Assembly: GCA_902778725.1 (NCBI GenBank)
Contig: CACYYS010000007.1
Location: forward strand, 1-62,515
From: an uncultured Ruminococcus sp.
Lineage (GTDB): Bacteria; Bacillota; Clostridia; Oscillospirales; CAG-272
Direction of reading: 5' to 3'
DNA: 62,515 nucleotides
In this document: positions 32,707 through 42,046 of the stretch, piece by piece
Layout: each line of letters begins with the position of its first letter
Numbering within the stretch: the first letter of the stretch is position 1
Notes under the pieces: model-generated
What the model was told of the DNA's origin: nothing
The model's database searches: none
What the model saw: only the letters and a program-made list of their open reading frames with translations
Made by a program: the position numbers and the translations under genes

Positions 32707-33102
32707 ATGCAAATCGGACTGAAACACACAAAGACCCTCACCGTCGCCGAGCGGGACTGCGCCGCGCAGGTCGGCAGCGGGATGCTGCCCGTGCTCGCCA
32801 CCCCCGTGATGGCGGCGCTGATGGAGATGACCGCGGCGGAAAGCGTCCTCCCCTTCCTCGAGCCGGGGATGACGACCGTCGGCACCCGGCTGGAGCTGGA
32901 TCACCTCGCGGCCGACCCCGTCGGCGTTACCGTGACCTGCGAGAGTGTCTTGACGGAGATCGACCGCAGGCGTCTCACCTTTGAGATCACCGTGCGGGAC
33001 GGGGAGGAGACCGTCGGCCGCTGCCGGCACGACCGCTTCCTCGTCGAATCGGAAAAATTCATGAAAAAAGCAAAAGAAAAGGCAGAACGCCTCAAAGCGT
33101 AA
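32707..33102 (+). CDS. FlK-type acyl-CoA thioesterase
   Basis: A 131-residue single hotdog-fold thioesterase of the fluoroacetyl-CoA thioesterase (FlK) family. The Thr and Glu of the triad are in LATPVMAALMEMTAAESVL and the His in VGTRLELDHLA, which fits the usual T-E-H arrangement. Such enzymes hydrolyse short acyl-CoA esters. The natural substrate here is unknown. The GGAGG site stands before the ATG at the end of the AraC gene, and the genes are 10 nt apart. A terminator follows immediately. Confidence 0.85.
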   Translation: MQIGLKHTKTLTVAERDCAAQVGSGMLPVLATPVMAALMEMTAAESVLPFLEPGMTTVGTRLELDHLAADPVGVTVTCESVLTEIDRRRLTFEITVRDGEETVGRCRHDRFLVESEKFMKKAKEKAERLKA

Positions 33103-33135
33103 AAAACGGGTCAGACCGCGGTCTGACCCGTTTTT
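33102..33135. terminator. bidirectional terminator between thioesterase gene and iscU
   Basis: Perfect palindrome with arms AAAAACGGGTCAGACC and GGTCTGACCCGTTTTT around GC. It ends both converging transcripts. Confidence 0.9.
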
Positions 33136-33139
33136 CTTT

Positions 33140-33574
33140 TCACACCATCCGGCAGCAGGAGCCTTCCTCCGCTTCGGGAAATTTGCTTTTGTCGTAAGGG
33201 ATGCCGTTGCGCTCATAATAATCCCGGATCGCGGAACGGATCGCCTCCTCCGCCAGCACCGAGCAGTGGAGCTTGTGCGCCGGCAGACCGCCGAGCGCCC
33301 CGACGACCTCCTTGTTCGTCACGGCGAGCGCCTCGTCGACGGTCTTGCCCTTGATCATCTCGGTCGCCATCGAGCTGGAGGCGATCGCCGAGCCGCAGCC
33401 GAAGGTCTCAAAGCGGACGTCGGTGATCACGCCCTCCTCGATCTTCAGATACATCTTCATGATATCGCCGCATTTGGCGTTCCCCACCTCGCCGACCGCG
33501 TCCGCGTCGGAGAGCGAGCCGACGTTGCGCGGGTGCAGGAAGTGATCCATCACGGTATCGCTGTAAAGTGCCAT
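33140..33574 (-). CDS. iscU: Fe-S cluster scaffold protein, IscU/NifU type
   Basis: A 144-residue scaffold on which cysteine desulfurase sulfur and iron are joined into Fe-S clusters. The three ligand cysteines are visible: VGNAKCGDIM (with the following Asp), FETFGCGSAIASSSM, and LPAHKLHCSVLAEEA. Typical start: YSDTVMDHFLHPRNVGSL. A short C-terminal extension ends in EEGSCCRMV with two additional cysteines, which is common in clostridial forms. It stands 20 nt downstream of iscS in the same transcript. Confidence 0.95.
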   Translation of the reverse strand: MALYSDTVMDHFLHPRNVGSLSDADAVGEVGNAKCGDIMKMYLKIEEGVITDVRFETFGCGSAIASSSMATEMIKGKTVDEALAVTNKEVVGALGGLPAHKLHCSVLAEEAIRSAIRDYYERNGIPYDKSKFPEAEEGSCCRMV

Positions 33575-33594
33575 TCTTTTTCCCTTTCTTTTCT

Positions 33595-34785
33595 TTATAA
33601 AATAAACGGTTTTTTTCCGGCAAGGCAGTCCCGCCAGACCGGGGAGATGCCGCGCAGATATTCGACGGTCTCGCGCACCGCCCGGATCACGTAATCCGCC
33701 TGTTCTTCGTTGAAATCCTCCCCGATCGAGAGGCGGAGCGAGCCGTGGGCGACCTCGTGCGGACGCCCGATCGCCAAAAGGACGTGGCTCGGGTCGAGGG
33801 AGCCGGAGGTGCAGGCGGAGCCGGAGGACGCGCAGATCCCCTTCTGATCGAGGAGCAGCAGGAGCGACTCGCCCTCGATCCCCTCAAAGCAGAAGTGGAC
33901 GTTGGAGGGGAGGCGCGCCGTGCGGTCGCCGCTGAGCGCGGCGTGGGGGATCGCGGAAAGCCCCTCGATCAGCCGGTCGCGCAGCGGCAGCAGCCGGGCG
34001 GAGACCTCTTCCCTCTTTTCGCACGCTTCCCGCAGAGCCGCCGCCATCCCGACGATGGCGGGAACGTTTTCCGTTCCCGCGCGTTTGCCCCGTTCCTGCG
34101 CGCCGCCCTCGATCAGAGGGACGAGGGGGACGCCGCTTTTTGCGTAGAGGGCTCCCACCCCCTTCGGTCCGTGGAACTTGTGCGCGGAGAGCGCGAGCAG
34201 ATCGATCCCGTCCTCTTTTACGTTGACCGGCAGATGCCCGGCCGCCTGTACCGCGTCGGAGTGGAAGAGCACCCCGCGCGCCCGGCAGACGGCGCCGATC
34301 TCCCGGATCGGCTCGACCGTGCCGATCTCGTTGTTCGCGTACATCACGGAGACGAGGCAGGTGTCCTCCCGGATCGCCCGCTCCACCGCCTCCGGCCGGA
34401 TCATACCGTTTTCCTCCGGCGGGAGGAGGGTGACGGAAAAGCCCTGCTTTTCCAGTTTTTTCAGCGTATGGAGTACGGCGTGATGCTCGATCGCCGTGGA
34501 GACGATATGCCGCTTTCCCTTCCGCTCGCCGAGAGCGGCGGCGGAGAGGAGCGCCTGATTGTCCGCCTCGCTCCCCCCGGAAGTGAAAACGATCTCGCGC
34601 GGAGAGGCGCCGATACACGCCGCGACCTCCTCCCGCGCCCGCAAGAGCGCCTCCGCCGCCTCCTGCCCCGCCGAGTGGAGGCTCGAGGGGTTTGCGTATA
34701 CCGTATCGAGATACGGCAGCATCGCGTCGATCGCGCGCCGGCTCATCCGGGTCGTCGCCGCGTTGTCCGCATAGATCCGATCCAT
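33595..34785 (-). CDS. iscS: cysteine desulfurase, IscS/NifS type
   Basis: A 396-residue PLP enzyme that takes sulfur from cysteine for Fe-S clusters and thiolation. MDRIYADNAATTRMSRRAID is the family start, GGSEADNQAL contacts the cofactor, the PLP lysine lies in LLALSAHKFHGPKGVGALY, and the sulfur-carrying Cys lies in CASSGSACTSGSLDPSHVLL near residue 330. iscU follows, so the pair forms a minimal Fe-S operon. No iscR gene is seen here. The promoter (34848-34876) shares a 14-nt element with the cysK promoter. Confidence 0.95.
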   Translation of the reverse strand: MDRIYADNAATTRMSRRAIDAMLPYLDTVYANPSSLHSAGQEAAEALLRAREEVAACIGASPREIVFTSGGSEADNQALLSAAALGERKGKRHIVSTAIEHHAVLHTLKKLEKQGFSVTLLPPEENGMIRPEAVERAIREDTCLVSVMYANNEIGTVEPIREIGAVCRARGVLFHSDAVQAAGHLPVNVKEDGIDLLALSAHKFHGPKGVGALYAKSGVPLVPLIEGGAQERGKRAGTENVPAIVGMAAALREACEKREEVSARLLPLRDRLIEGLSAIPHAALSGDRTARLPSNVHFCFEGIEGESLLLLLDQKGICASSGSACTSGSLDPSHVLLAIGRPHEVAHGSLRLSIGEDFNEEQADYVIRAVRETVEYLRGISPVWRDCLAGKKPFIL

Positions 34786-34847
34786 TCTTCTCTTTCCTTT
34801 CCTTCCGCGTCTTTTGCCTGCGCGGACCGTGTTTTTCTTTCGGCTCC

Positions 34848-34885
34848 ATTATATTCCTATTTACCTACTATGTCAATAGGTTTTA
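34848..34885 (-). promoter_or_regulatory. consensus iscS promoter with a probable operator
   Basis: Minus strand TTGACA (34871-34876) and TATAAT (34848-34853), 17 nt apart. An imperfect palindrome, CCTATTTAC-n7-GTCAATAGG (34856-34880), covers the -35 box and spacer. The 14-mer TAAAACCTATTGAC (minus strand, 34872-34885) recurs at the cysK promoter, 43582-43595. Confidence 0.8.
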
Positions 34886-34921
34886 AGAAAAAAAGAGAGC
34901 CGGCCGCTTGGACCGGCTCTC
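34886..34921 (-). terminator. terminator of the metQNI operon
   Basis: Minus strand arms AGAGCCGG and CCGGCTCT with a 9-nt loop, followed by CTTTTTTT. Confidence 0.8.
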
Positions 34922-34941
34922 CGGGCTCCCGCCCGGGTCAT

Positions 34942-35643
34942 TCATTTTTTGATCCTTTTGTCGAGGCGGACGGCAAGCCGGGTCCCGACGCTCTGGAAGA
35001 GCTGGACAAGCAGGATCAGGATCGCGACCGCGATCAGCATCACAAGGTATTTGTAGCGGTAGTAGCCGTAGTTGATCGCGATCTTCCCGAGTCCGCCGCC
35101 GCCGATGATGCCGCTCATCGCCGTATAGCCGAGGATGGTGGTGATGGCGGTCGTGGCGTTGGAAACGAGCGAGGGGACGCTCTCCGGGATCATCACCTTG
35201 CAGATCACCTGCATGGGGGAAGCGCCCATGCTCTGCGCCGCCTCGATCACGTTGGGGTCCGTCTCCCGCAGACTGGTCTCCGCCAGCCGCGCGATAAAGG
35301 GGAACGCCGCGATCACGAGCGGCACGATCGACGCCGCGGTGCCGACGGAGGTCCCGACGATCGCGCGGGTGAGGGGGATGACCATGATCATCAGGATGAG
35401 AAACGGGACGGAACGGAGGAGATTGATCACGACGTTGAGGAGTTTTAAGAGCCACGCGGGGAGCGGCATCACGCCCTTCTTCTCCCCGGCGACGAGCAGG
35501 ACGCCGAGCGGCAGCCCGAGCAGAACGGCGAAAAAGGTCGCCGCCACCGTGACGTAAAAGGTCTCCCAGATGGCGAGCGGGATCTCGTGCAGGAGGATGT
35601 CGAGCGCTTCCTTCAGTTTTTCCGGTGCGAAAACGTCTGCCAT
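34942..35643 (-). CDS. metI: methionine ABC transporter permease
   Basis: A 233-residue permease of the MetI type with about five or six membrane helices. The EAA loop reads EAAQSMGASPMQVICKVMIP (about residues 131-150). MetI pairs with MetN and receives methionine from MetQ. Family features such as LLRSVPFLILMIMVIPLTRAIVG and TAMSGIIGGGGLGKIAI are present. It lies one nucleotide after metN and is last in the operon, before the terminator. Confidence 0.93.
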   Translation of the reverse strand: MADVFAPEKLKEALDILLHEIPLAIWETFYVTVAATFFAVLLGLPLGVLLVAGEKKGVMPLPAWLLKLLNVVINLLRSVPFLILMIMVIPLTRAIVGTSVGTAASIVPLVIAAFPFIARLAETSLRETDPNVIEAAQSMGASPMQVICKVMIPESVPSLVSNATTAITTILGYTAMSGIIGGGGLGKIAINYGYYRYKYLVMLIAVAILILLVQLFQSVGTRLAVRLDKRIKK

Positions 35644-35644
35644 A

Positions 35645-36637
<993 letters not shown>

Positions 36638-36660
36638 AAAAAGCCCCTGAGCGCAAAATA

Positions 36661-36681
36661 CTGCCGTGCGCGGCACGGCAG
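36661..36681 (-). other. stem-loop between metQ and metN
   Basis: Arms CTGCCGTGC and GCACGGCAG with a 3-nt loop lie in the 69-nt gap. The T-run is short, so it may protect the metQ mRNA end and raise the amount of binding protein over transporter. Confidence 0.55.
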
Positions 36682-36706
36682 CGTTTTGCTTTTTTCCTTT
36701 ACGGTC

Positions 36707-37543
36707 TTACTTTTTCAGGTTATCCCAGTTTTTCTCCGTCGCGCTGTATACGCCCATCGGCTCGTGATGGACCTCCAGGACGCTGACGATATGCGTTCCG
36801 TTCTCTTTGTTGAAATCATTGAGATACGGGACGTGCTGGAAGTAGTTGGCGTCTACCTCTCCGCTCTCCACGACGTTGTTCGGCTGAACGTAATCGGTGT
36901 ATTCCTTGATGTCCAGCGTGATCTCCTTGGCGGCGAGAACGTCTTTCGCGATCTTCAGGATATCCGCGTGCGGCGTGGGAGAGGCGGCGATGCTGATCTT
37001 CGTCCCCTTCAGCGCGTCGTAGTTGACAGCGGCGTCGTACCCGTCGCCGACGGCGCCGAGATCGCAGACGATCGCGCCCTTATAGGTGTTCTGGATGTAA
37101 TCCTTGACCGTCTGGCTGCCAATCGCCGCGACGAGGGCCTTGGTCTTGTCGGTGTTCTGCTGACCGTCCTTGACGCAGATGATGTTCGGGTAGGAGACGT
37201 CCGTTCCCTCCGTCGTGAAGGGAGTCAGTCCGGCGCCGATCGCGTAGTTGGAGTTGATCACGGCGTAGGTCACGTCCTTGAGCACGCTCGGGATCTGGGC
37301 GGCTTCCACTTCAAGGAAGGTCACGTTGTAGGGATTTTCGGCGATATCGCGGACCGTGGCGAGCTCGTCGCCGGTATCCTTCAGCTTGATGATCCCCTGG
37401 ACTTCCAGGAGCTTCAGCGCGCGCGCCTCGTTGGTGGAATCGTTCGGGACGGCGATCTTCACCTCGCCGGACTTGGCGCAGGAGGTAAAGAGCAGAGTGA
37501 GCGCAAGGATCAGGACCAAGAAAAGGGAAAGTGCTTTTTTCAT
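36707..37543 (-). CDS. metQ: methionine-binding lipoprotein (NlpA family)
   Basis: A 278-residue substrate-binding lipoprotein. The signal peptide has a lipobox at LLFTSCAKS (Cys near residue 22). The mature part matches the NlpA/MetQ family: VKIAVPNDSTNEARALKLLE, FLEVEAAQIPSVLKDV, the YAVINSNYAIGAGL strand, and the final domain with VDANYFQHVPYLNDF. It delivers methionine to MetNI. First gene of the operon, 97 nt after the LysR gene. The leader has no S-box (SAM riboswitch) sequence; a short CGGGGCTTACCCCGG-type stem is the only structure seen there. Confidence 0.92.
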   Translation of the reverse strand: MKKALSLFLVLILALTLLFTSCAKSGEVKIAVPNDSTNEARALKLLEVQGIIKLKDTGDELATVRDIAENPYNVTFLEVEAAQIPSVLKDVTYAVINSNYAIGAGLTPFTTEGTDVSYPNIICVKDGQQNTDKTKALVAAIGSQTVKDYIQNTYKGAIVCDLGAVGDGYDAAVNYDALKGTKISIAASPTPHADILKIAKDVLAAKEITLDIKEYTDYVQPNNVVESGEVDANYFQHVPYLNDFNKENGTHIVSVLEVHHEPMGVYSATEKNWDNLKK

Positions 37544-37640
37544 CGTTTTGTTCTCCGTGTTCCCGGGGTAAGCCCCGTTTTTTTCGATGGCATTATCTTA
37601 CCACGGGCAAAACGATTTGTAAAATACTAAAAAACGATAC

Positions 37641-38594
37641 TCAGTTATAGATTTTTTCTATATCTTCCGGGACCACATGCTCGGTAAGATACCGCTTGAG
37701 CTCGCTGATATAGAGAGACGCCATTTTACCGGGGACGGTGTTTTTGCGGGTGAGGTAGCCGATCTTCATCCGGCTGTCGGAGGTCTCGCCGTCGGCGGCG
37801 AGCGGGAGGGCGATGTAGTCGTCTCCGTTGAGTTCCTCGCAGATGATGCCGGAGCAGAGGATAAAGCCGCCGAGCCCCACCATCAGGTTGAGAACGGTCG
37901 CCCGGTCGCAGACCTTGATCTCCCGCTCGTAGCTGCGGGAGCTGAAGATCTCCTCGGCAAGGTAAAAGGTGGCGCCGTCCCCCTGCTCGAAGGAGAGGCA
38001 GGGATAAGGGCGGAGATCCTCCATCGAGACGCTCTTTTTCCCGGCGAGGGGATGCTCCCGCCAGAGATAGACGTACGCCTTGCAGTCGATCAGGGGGGTG
38101 AAGGAGAGATTGTGCGAGGAAAAAAGCTTTTCCAGCGCCCGGTGATTGAAGTCGGAGACGTAGAGGATCCCGATCTCGCTGCGCATCGTGCTGACGTCGG
38201 TGATGACGTCCATCGTCTTCGTCTCCCGGACGGCGAACTCATACTCGGTCATATCGTACTCGCGCACCATCTCCACAAACGCCTTGACGGCGAAGGAATA
38301 ATGCTGCGCCGAAACGCCGAATTTCTTTTTGCGGGAGCCGGAGGAGCCGTATTTTTCAAGGACGGACTCGTACTGCCCGTAAAGCTGGCGGGCATAGAGG
38401 AGAAACTCTTCCCCGTCCGCCGTCAGGGTCGCGCCGCGTCCGGTGCGGGTGAAGATCGAGACGCCGAGCTCCCGCTCCAGCTCCCGGAGCGACGCGGTCA
38501 GCGAAGGCTGCGCCATATAGAGCTGCTCGGCGGCGCGGCTGAGCGAGCCCGTCTCCGCGATCGTGATCACATAGCGAAGCTGCTGAAGGGTCAT
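37641..38594 (-). CDS. LysR-family transcriptional regulator
   Basis: A 317-residue regulator with an N-terminal winged helix-turn-helix (about 1-60; MTLQQLRYVITIAETGSLSR, AAEQLYMAQPSLTASLRELE) and the effector-binding periplasmic-binding-protein fold (about 90-300). Effector is unknown. Its position 97 nt upstream of metQNI and 16 nt downstream of a zinc-ribbon membrane gene, all on one strand, suggests it may regulate sulfur amino acid uptake, but direct evidence is missing. Confidence 0.93.
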   Translation of the reverse strand: MTLQQLRYVITIAETGSLSRAAEQLYMAQPSLTASLRELERELGVSIFTRTGRGATLTADGEEFLLYARQLYGQYESVLEKYGSSGSRKKKFGVSAQHYSFAVKAFVEMVREYDMTEYEFAVRETKTMDVITDVSTMRSEIGILYVSDFNHRALEKLFSSHNLSFTPLIDCKAYVYLWREHPLAGKKSVSMEDLRPYPCLSFEQGDGATFYLAEEIFSSRSYEREIKVCDRATVLNLMVGLGGFILCSGIICEELNGDDYIALPLAADGETSDSRMKIGYLTRKNTVPGKMASLYISELKRYLTEHVVPEDIEKIYN

Positions 38595-38610
38595 CTTCTT
38601 CCCTCTTTGT

Positions 38611-39111
38611 TCAGTTCAGGATGCGGATGCCGCCGATGACCGGAAGCTCCTTTGCCTTCCCGTTCGCGACGTTGACGATCCCGAGGATCGAGAGCGCGAA
38701 GGGGATCAGCCCGAGCAGCCCGAAGATCCAGCCGACGACGGGGATACGGGAGAGGAGCCCCAGCACCGTGCCGAGGATGGCGACGATCAGCCCCTGATTG
38801 GCGTGGAAACGGGCGAACCGTGAGGACGGCGCCGCAAAAATGGGGATCAGGACCAGCCAGGACAGATAGGCGAGCACGCCCATCAGTTTGTTCTGCGCGG
38901 CGTCCTGCGGGTCGATCGTGGAGGAAAAGTCGGGGGTGTGGTTGAACTCCTTCACCTTTTCCTCAAACTCCGACTGCTTCCCGCCGCCGGAAGCGGTCTG
39001 CTCCCACTTCGGCGTTCCGTTCCCCTCTCCCGCGCCGGTGGGCGCGCCGCAATGGGGGCAGAAGGCGAGCGTGTCGCCGATCTCTTTTCCGCATTTTCTG
39101 CAAAAAGCCAT
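38611..39111 (-). CDS. zinc-ribbon membrane protein (DUF4870-like)
   Basis: A 166-residue protein with an N-terminal zinc ribbon (CRKC at 4-7, CPHC at 18-21), a polar linker (about 22-75), and a membrane part with three or four hydrophobic segments (about 80-160; LMGVLAYLSWLVLIPIFAA, LIVAILGTVLGLLSRIPVVG, WIFGLLGLIPFALSILGIV). The arrangement is like DUF4870 membrane proteins of unknown role. The start is the ATG at 39111, because AAGGAG lies 8 nt upstream; the frame runs on upstream over the next gene. It is 16 nt from the LysR gene. Confidence 0.78.
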   Translation of the reverse strand: MAFCRKCGKEIGDTLAFCPHCGAPTGAGEGNGTPKWEQTASGGGKQSEFEEKVKEFNHTPDFSSTIDPQDAAQNKLMGVLAYLSWLVLIPIFAAPSSRFARFHANQGLIVAILGTVLGLLSRIPVVGWIFGLLGLIPFALSILGIVNVANGKAKELPVIGGIRILN

Positions 39112-39163
39112 TTTCTTTTCTCCTTTTTCCTTATGTTTTCTTTCGTTGTTCTTTTTGTTTTTT

Positions 39164-40564
39164 TCAGCGAAGGGCGACGTTGCAGTCGTAGATCCGGTAG
39201 GACCAGAGGGACTTTGTCCCCGTGACGGAGACGGTGTAGCAGACCGTGAGATAGTCCCGGTCCGGCAGCCGTCCGTACTCGTCGCGGACGAGACAAACGT
39301 TGTGGTTGCGGGCAAAGCCGGTCTCCTGCGGGCCGACCGTCGCAAGATCGGTCCAGGAGGCGTTTGCGTCCGTGAAGGCGACCCCGCCGGAGGTGAAGCG
39401 CTCCAGCCGCGTCACCCGGAAGGAGCCGGCGATGTAATCGGGCGTATCGGAGGGGTTGGGGTGGCAGTCCGACGCGCTGTAAAACACGGTCCCGCCGGCG
39501 TAGGCGAAGTCGGCGTTGTTGAGGATGTCGGTCCCGCCGTTGAGGTTTTTCAGCCCCTTGACGGAGACGCGCATCTCGGTCCCGAACACTGGCGCGCCGA
39601 GATCGGAAAAATCACAGGTCCGGACGATCGTGCGGGTGCCGTTTTTATCTCCTTTTGTATAAAAGAGCCAGACCTTGCCCGCTTCGTCCTGACTGACAAG
39701 GGCGGGCTGCCCGACGCCCCACTGGAAGGAGGTGACGTTCGGATCCTTTGTAAAATCGACGATCGGCTTGTCCCCGACGGGGAGGAAGGGGCCGGTCGGC
39801 GTCCTGGCGACGGCGAGCCCGACCTTGTTCTCCTGATTGTCGCTCGACGTGCAGCCGAGATACGCCATCAGGTAGGAATACGTCTCCCCTCCGTAGCGGA
39901 AAACGCCGCGGATCACCGACGGGTCGCAGGTGTGGCGGGCGTCCCAGTTGCCCGCCGTGGGAGAGAGGACCAGCGTCTCCTCCCCGTAGGTATAGGTCCC
40001 GTCCGCGTTCGGCGCGCCGCGGCGGCAGCCGATGTAGTCGGTGACGTTATAGGATTTTTTGTTCGTGCAATAGTAAATATACCGGGTCCCGTCCGGCTCC
40101 TCGATGACCGTCGGACAGTAGTTGTAGATCCCGGCGGAGGGATTGTCAAAGAGAAGATTCCCGTCCGGCGGGAGGACGACCGGCGCGGGCGCCTCGGTAA
40201 CGGGCGGCTGCGTGACCGGCGGCTGCGTGACCGGCGGCTGCGTGACCGGCGGCTCCGTTACGGGAGGCTCCGTCTCGGGCGGCGCGGTCACGGGAGGCTC
40301 CGTCTCGGGCGGCGCGGTGACAGGCGGCTCCGTTGCGGGAGGCTCCGTTGCGGGAGGCGCTGTCACAGGCGGCTCGGGCAGAGGCAAAGCCGCCGTCTCC
40401 GGCGCTCCGGTCCCGGGGGAGGAAGGAGCGGACGGGGCGGTCTCCGGGACGGTTTCCGGCGACGTTCCCGGCGCGGTCTCCGGCGCGGGCGCGGGCGCTC
40501 CGCCGCAGGAAACGAGCGGGAAAAGGAGCAGGGCTGCGAGGAGAAGGGAGAGGATCCGTTTCAT
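39164..40564 (-). CDS. lipoprotein with Pro/Thr-rich repeat linker and beta-propeller-like domain
   Basis: A 466-residue lipoprotein (lipobox LFPLVSCGG, Cys near residue 20). Residues about 25-125 form a low-complexity linker of PPVTxPP-type units. The C-terminal part (about 140-466) resembles five-bladed propellers of the GH43-like kind (RYIYYCTN, TCDPSVIRGVFRYGGETYS, VGQPALVSQDEAGKVWLFY), but the standard GH43 acid residues cannot be placed with confidence. It may bind or cut surface glycans. The gene is 15 nt downstream of trkH, so it could be the last gene of a trkA-trkH transcript. Confidence 0.72.
   Translation of the reverse strand: MKRILSLLLAALLLFPLVSCGGAPAPAPETAPGTSPETVPETAPSAPSSPGTGAPETAALPLPEPPVTAPPATEPPATEPPVTAPPETEPPVTAPPETEPPVTEPPVTQPPVTQPPVTQPPVTEAPAPVVLPPDGNLLFDNPSAGIYNYCPTVIEEPDGTRYIYYCTNKKSYNVTDYIGCRRGAPNADGTYTYGEETLVLSPTAGNWDARHTCDPSVIRGVFRYGGETYSYLMAYLGCTSSDNQENKVGLAVARTPTGPFLPVGDKPIVDFTKDPNVTSFQWGVGQPALVSQDEAGKVWLFYTKGDKNGTRTIVRTCDFSDLGAPVFGTEMRVSVKGLKNLNGGTDILNNADFAYAGGTVFYSASDCHPNPSDTPDYIAGSFRVTRLERFTSGGVAFTDANASWTDLATVGPQETGFARNHNVCLVRDEYGRLPDRDYLTVCYTVSVTGTKSLWSYRIYDCNVALR
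40196..40380 (-). repeat. tandem coding repeats for the PPVT linker
   Basis: Short GC-rich units of 15 to 24 nt recur more than ten times (plus-strand core GGCGGCTGCGTGACC three times in a row at 40203-40247), and encode Pro-Pro-Val/Glu-Thr blocks. Such DNA can expand or contract by slippage. Confidence 0.8.
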
Positions 40565-40579
40565 ATACGCCTCCGCTTG

Positions 40580-42037
40580 TTATTTGGTCCAGGTGCTGCG
40601 GGAGAAGAGGACGAGGATCGGAAAGATCTCCAGCCTCCCCGCGAGCATATCGAGGATCAGGGTGAGCTTGGAGAGGACGCTGTACGCGCCGTAGTTGCAG
40701 GCGGGGCCCACGCCGTCCAGCCCCGGACCGATGTTGTTGAAGCAGGCGACGACCGAGGTGAGGGCGGTGGTGGTGGAGCTTGCGTCAAACGAGAGGACCA
40801 GAAAGCTGACAAGGAGGATAAAGACGTAGGCGGCGAGATAGCTCGAGGTGTTCTCGATCGAGCGCTCGCTGATCACCTGCCCGCCCGAGCGGATGACCTG
40901 CACCTTCTGCGGGTGGAGGGTACGCCGGATGTTGCGCCGCAGCGTCTTGAAGACGAGGATCAGCCGCGCGACCTTGAAGCCGCCGCCCGTGCTGCCCGCC
41001 GACGCGCCGACGCACATCAGAAGGACGAGGATCACCTTGGAGAGGACGGGCCACGCGTCAAAATCCGCGGTGGAAAAGCCGGTGGTCGTCATAATGCTCG
41101 AAACCTGGAAAAAGGCGTGCCGCAGCGTCTCCCCCGCCGTGGCGTAAAGCGCGCGGATGTTGAAGGCGACGAGCGCCGTGCTCCCCGCGACGAGTCCGAG
41201 ATAGAGGCGGAGCTCGTCGTTTTTGAACGCGGGGCGGAGCTGCTTCAGAAAGATCAGGTGATAGACGGTGAAGTTGACCCCGAAGAGGAGCATGAAGACC
41301 GCCGTGACGGTCTGCAGATAGGGGCTGTAACCGGCGAGGCTGTCGTTTTTCACGGCGAAACCGCCGGTCCCCGCGGTACCGAAGGCGGTACAGAGCGAGT
41401 CAAAGACCGGCATCCCGCCGAAGAGCAGGAAAAGGAAGCAGAGCGCGGTCAGCGCGATGTAGATCAGATAGAGGATCTTGGCGGTCTCGCGCATCCGGGG
41501 CGCGAGCTTGCCGACGGTGGGACCCGGGCTCTCCGCCCGCAAAAGGTGGACTGTGTTGCCCGTGCTGCGGTTTGCCGTCGGAACGATCGCGAGCAGAAAG
41601 ACGAGGACTCCCATCCCGCCGAGCCAGTGGCTGAAGCTGCGCCAGTAAAGGACCGCGCGGGAGAGCGCCTCCACGTCCGGCACGACGGAGGCGCCGGTGG
41701 TGGTGAAGCCGGAGACGATCTCAAAGAGCGCGTCGATATAGCGCGGGATCTCCCCGGAAAAGAAGAAGGGCAGCGCCCCGAACAGTCCCATCAGGATCCA
41801 GGAAAGGGCGACGCTGACCATCCCCTCGCGGGCGAAATACTGCCGCTCCTTCCCTCCCCTGCGGGAAAGGAGAAAGAGAGCGAGAGAAACAAGCGCAACG
41901 ATCCCCGCCGATGCGAAAAAGGCGAGCGCGGTGCGGCTCCGCCCCTCCGCCAGCGCGAGGAAAAGCGAGGGGAGCATGAAAAGCGCTTCGAGCCCGAGGA
42001 TCTGGGAGACGATGCGGGCAATGATCTTGTAGTTCAT
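40580..42037 (-). CDS. trkH: TrkH-family potassium uptake channel subunit
   Basis: A 485-residue polytopic protein with four pore-loop repeats. The selectivity-filter areas are SGFTTTGASVV (about residue 110), AFGTAGTGGFAVKND (about 220), TTTGFSTADFD (about 318) and FNNIGPGLDGVG (about 440), all with the required glycine. It forms the membrane part of the Trk/Ktr potassium uptake system and is gated by TrkA. It follows trkA by 9 nt. Confidence 0.94.
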   Translation of the reverse strand: MNYKIIARIVSQILGLEALFMLPSLFLALAEGRSRTALAFFASAGIVALVSLALFLLSRRGGKERQYFAREGMVSVALSWILMGLFGALPFFFSGEIPRYIDALFEIVSGFTTTGASVVPDVEALSRAVLYWRSFSHWLGGMGVLVFLLAIVPTANRSTGNTVHLLRAESPGPTVGKLAPRMRETAKILYLIYIALTALCFLFLLFGGMPVFDSLCTAFGTAGTGGFAVKNDSLAGYSPYLQTVTAVFMLLFGVNFTVYHLIFLKQLRPAFKNDELRLYLGLVAGSTALVAFNIRALYATAGETLRHAFFQVSSIMTTTGFSTADFDAWPVLSKVILVLLMCVGASAGSTGGGFKVARLILVFKTLRRNIRRTLHPQKVQVIRSGGQVISERSIENTSSYLAAYVFILLVSFLVLSFDASSTTTALTSVVACFNNIGPGLDGVGPACNYGAYSVLSKLTLILDMLAGRLEIFPILVLFSRSTWTK

Positions 42038-42046
42038 GTCTCTGCC

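Noticed and set aside
37544..37640. SAM riboswitch upstream of metQ
   Set aside because: The leader is under 100 nt and lacks S-box conserved sequences. Only a short hairpin is present.
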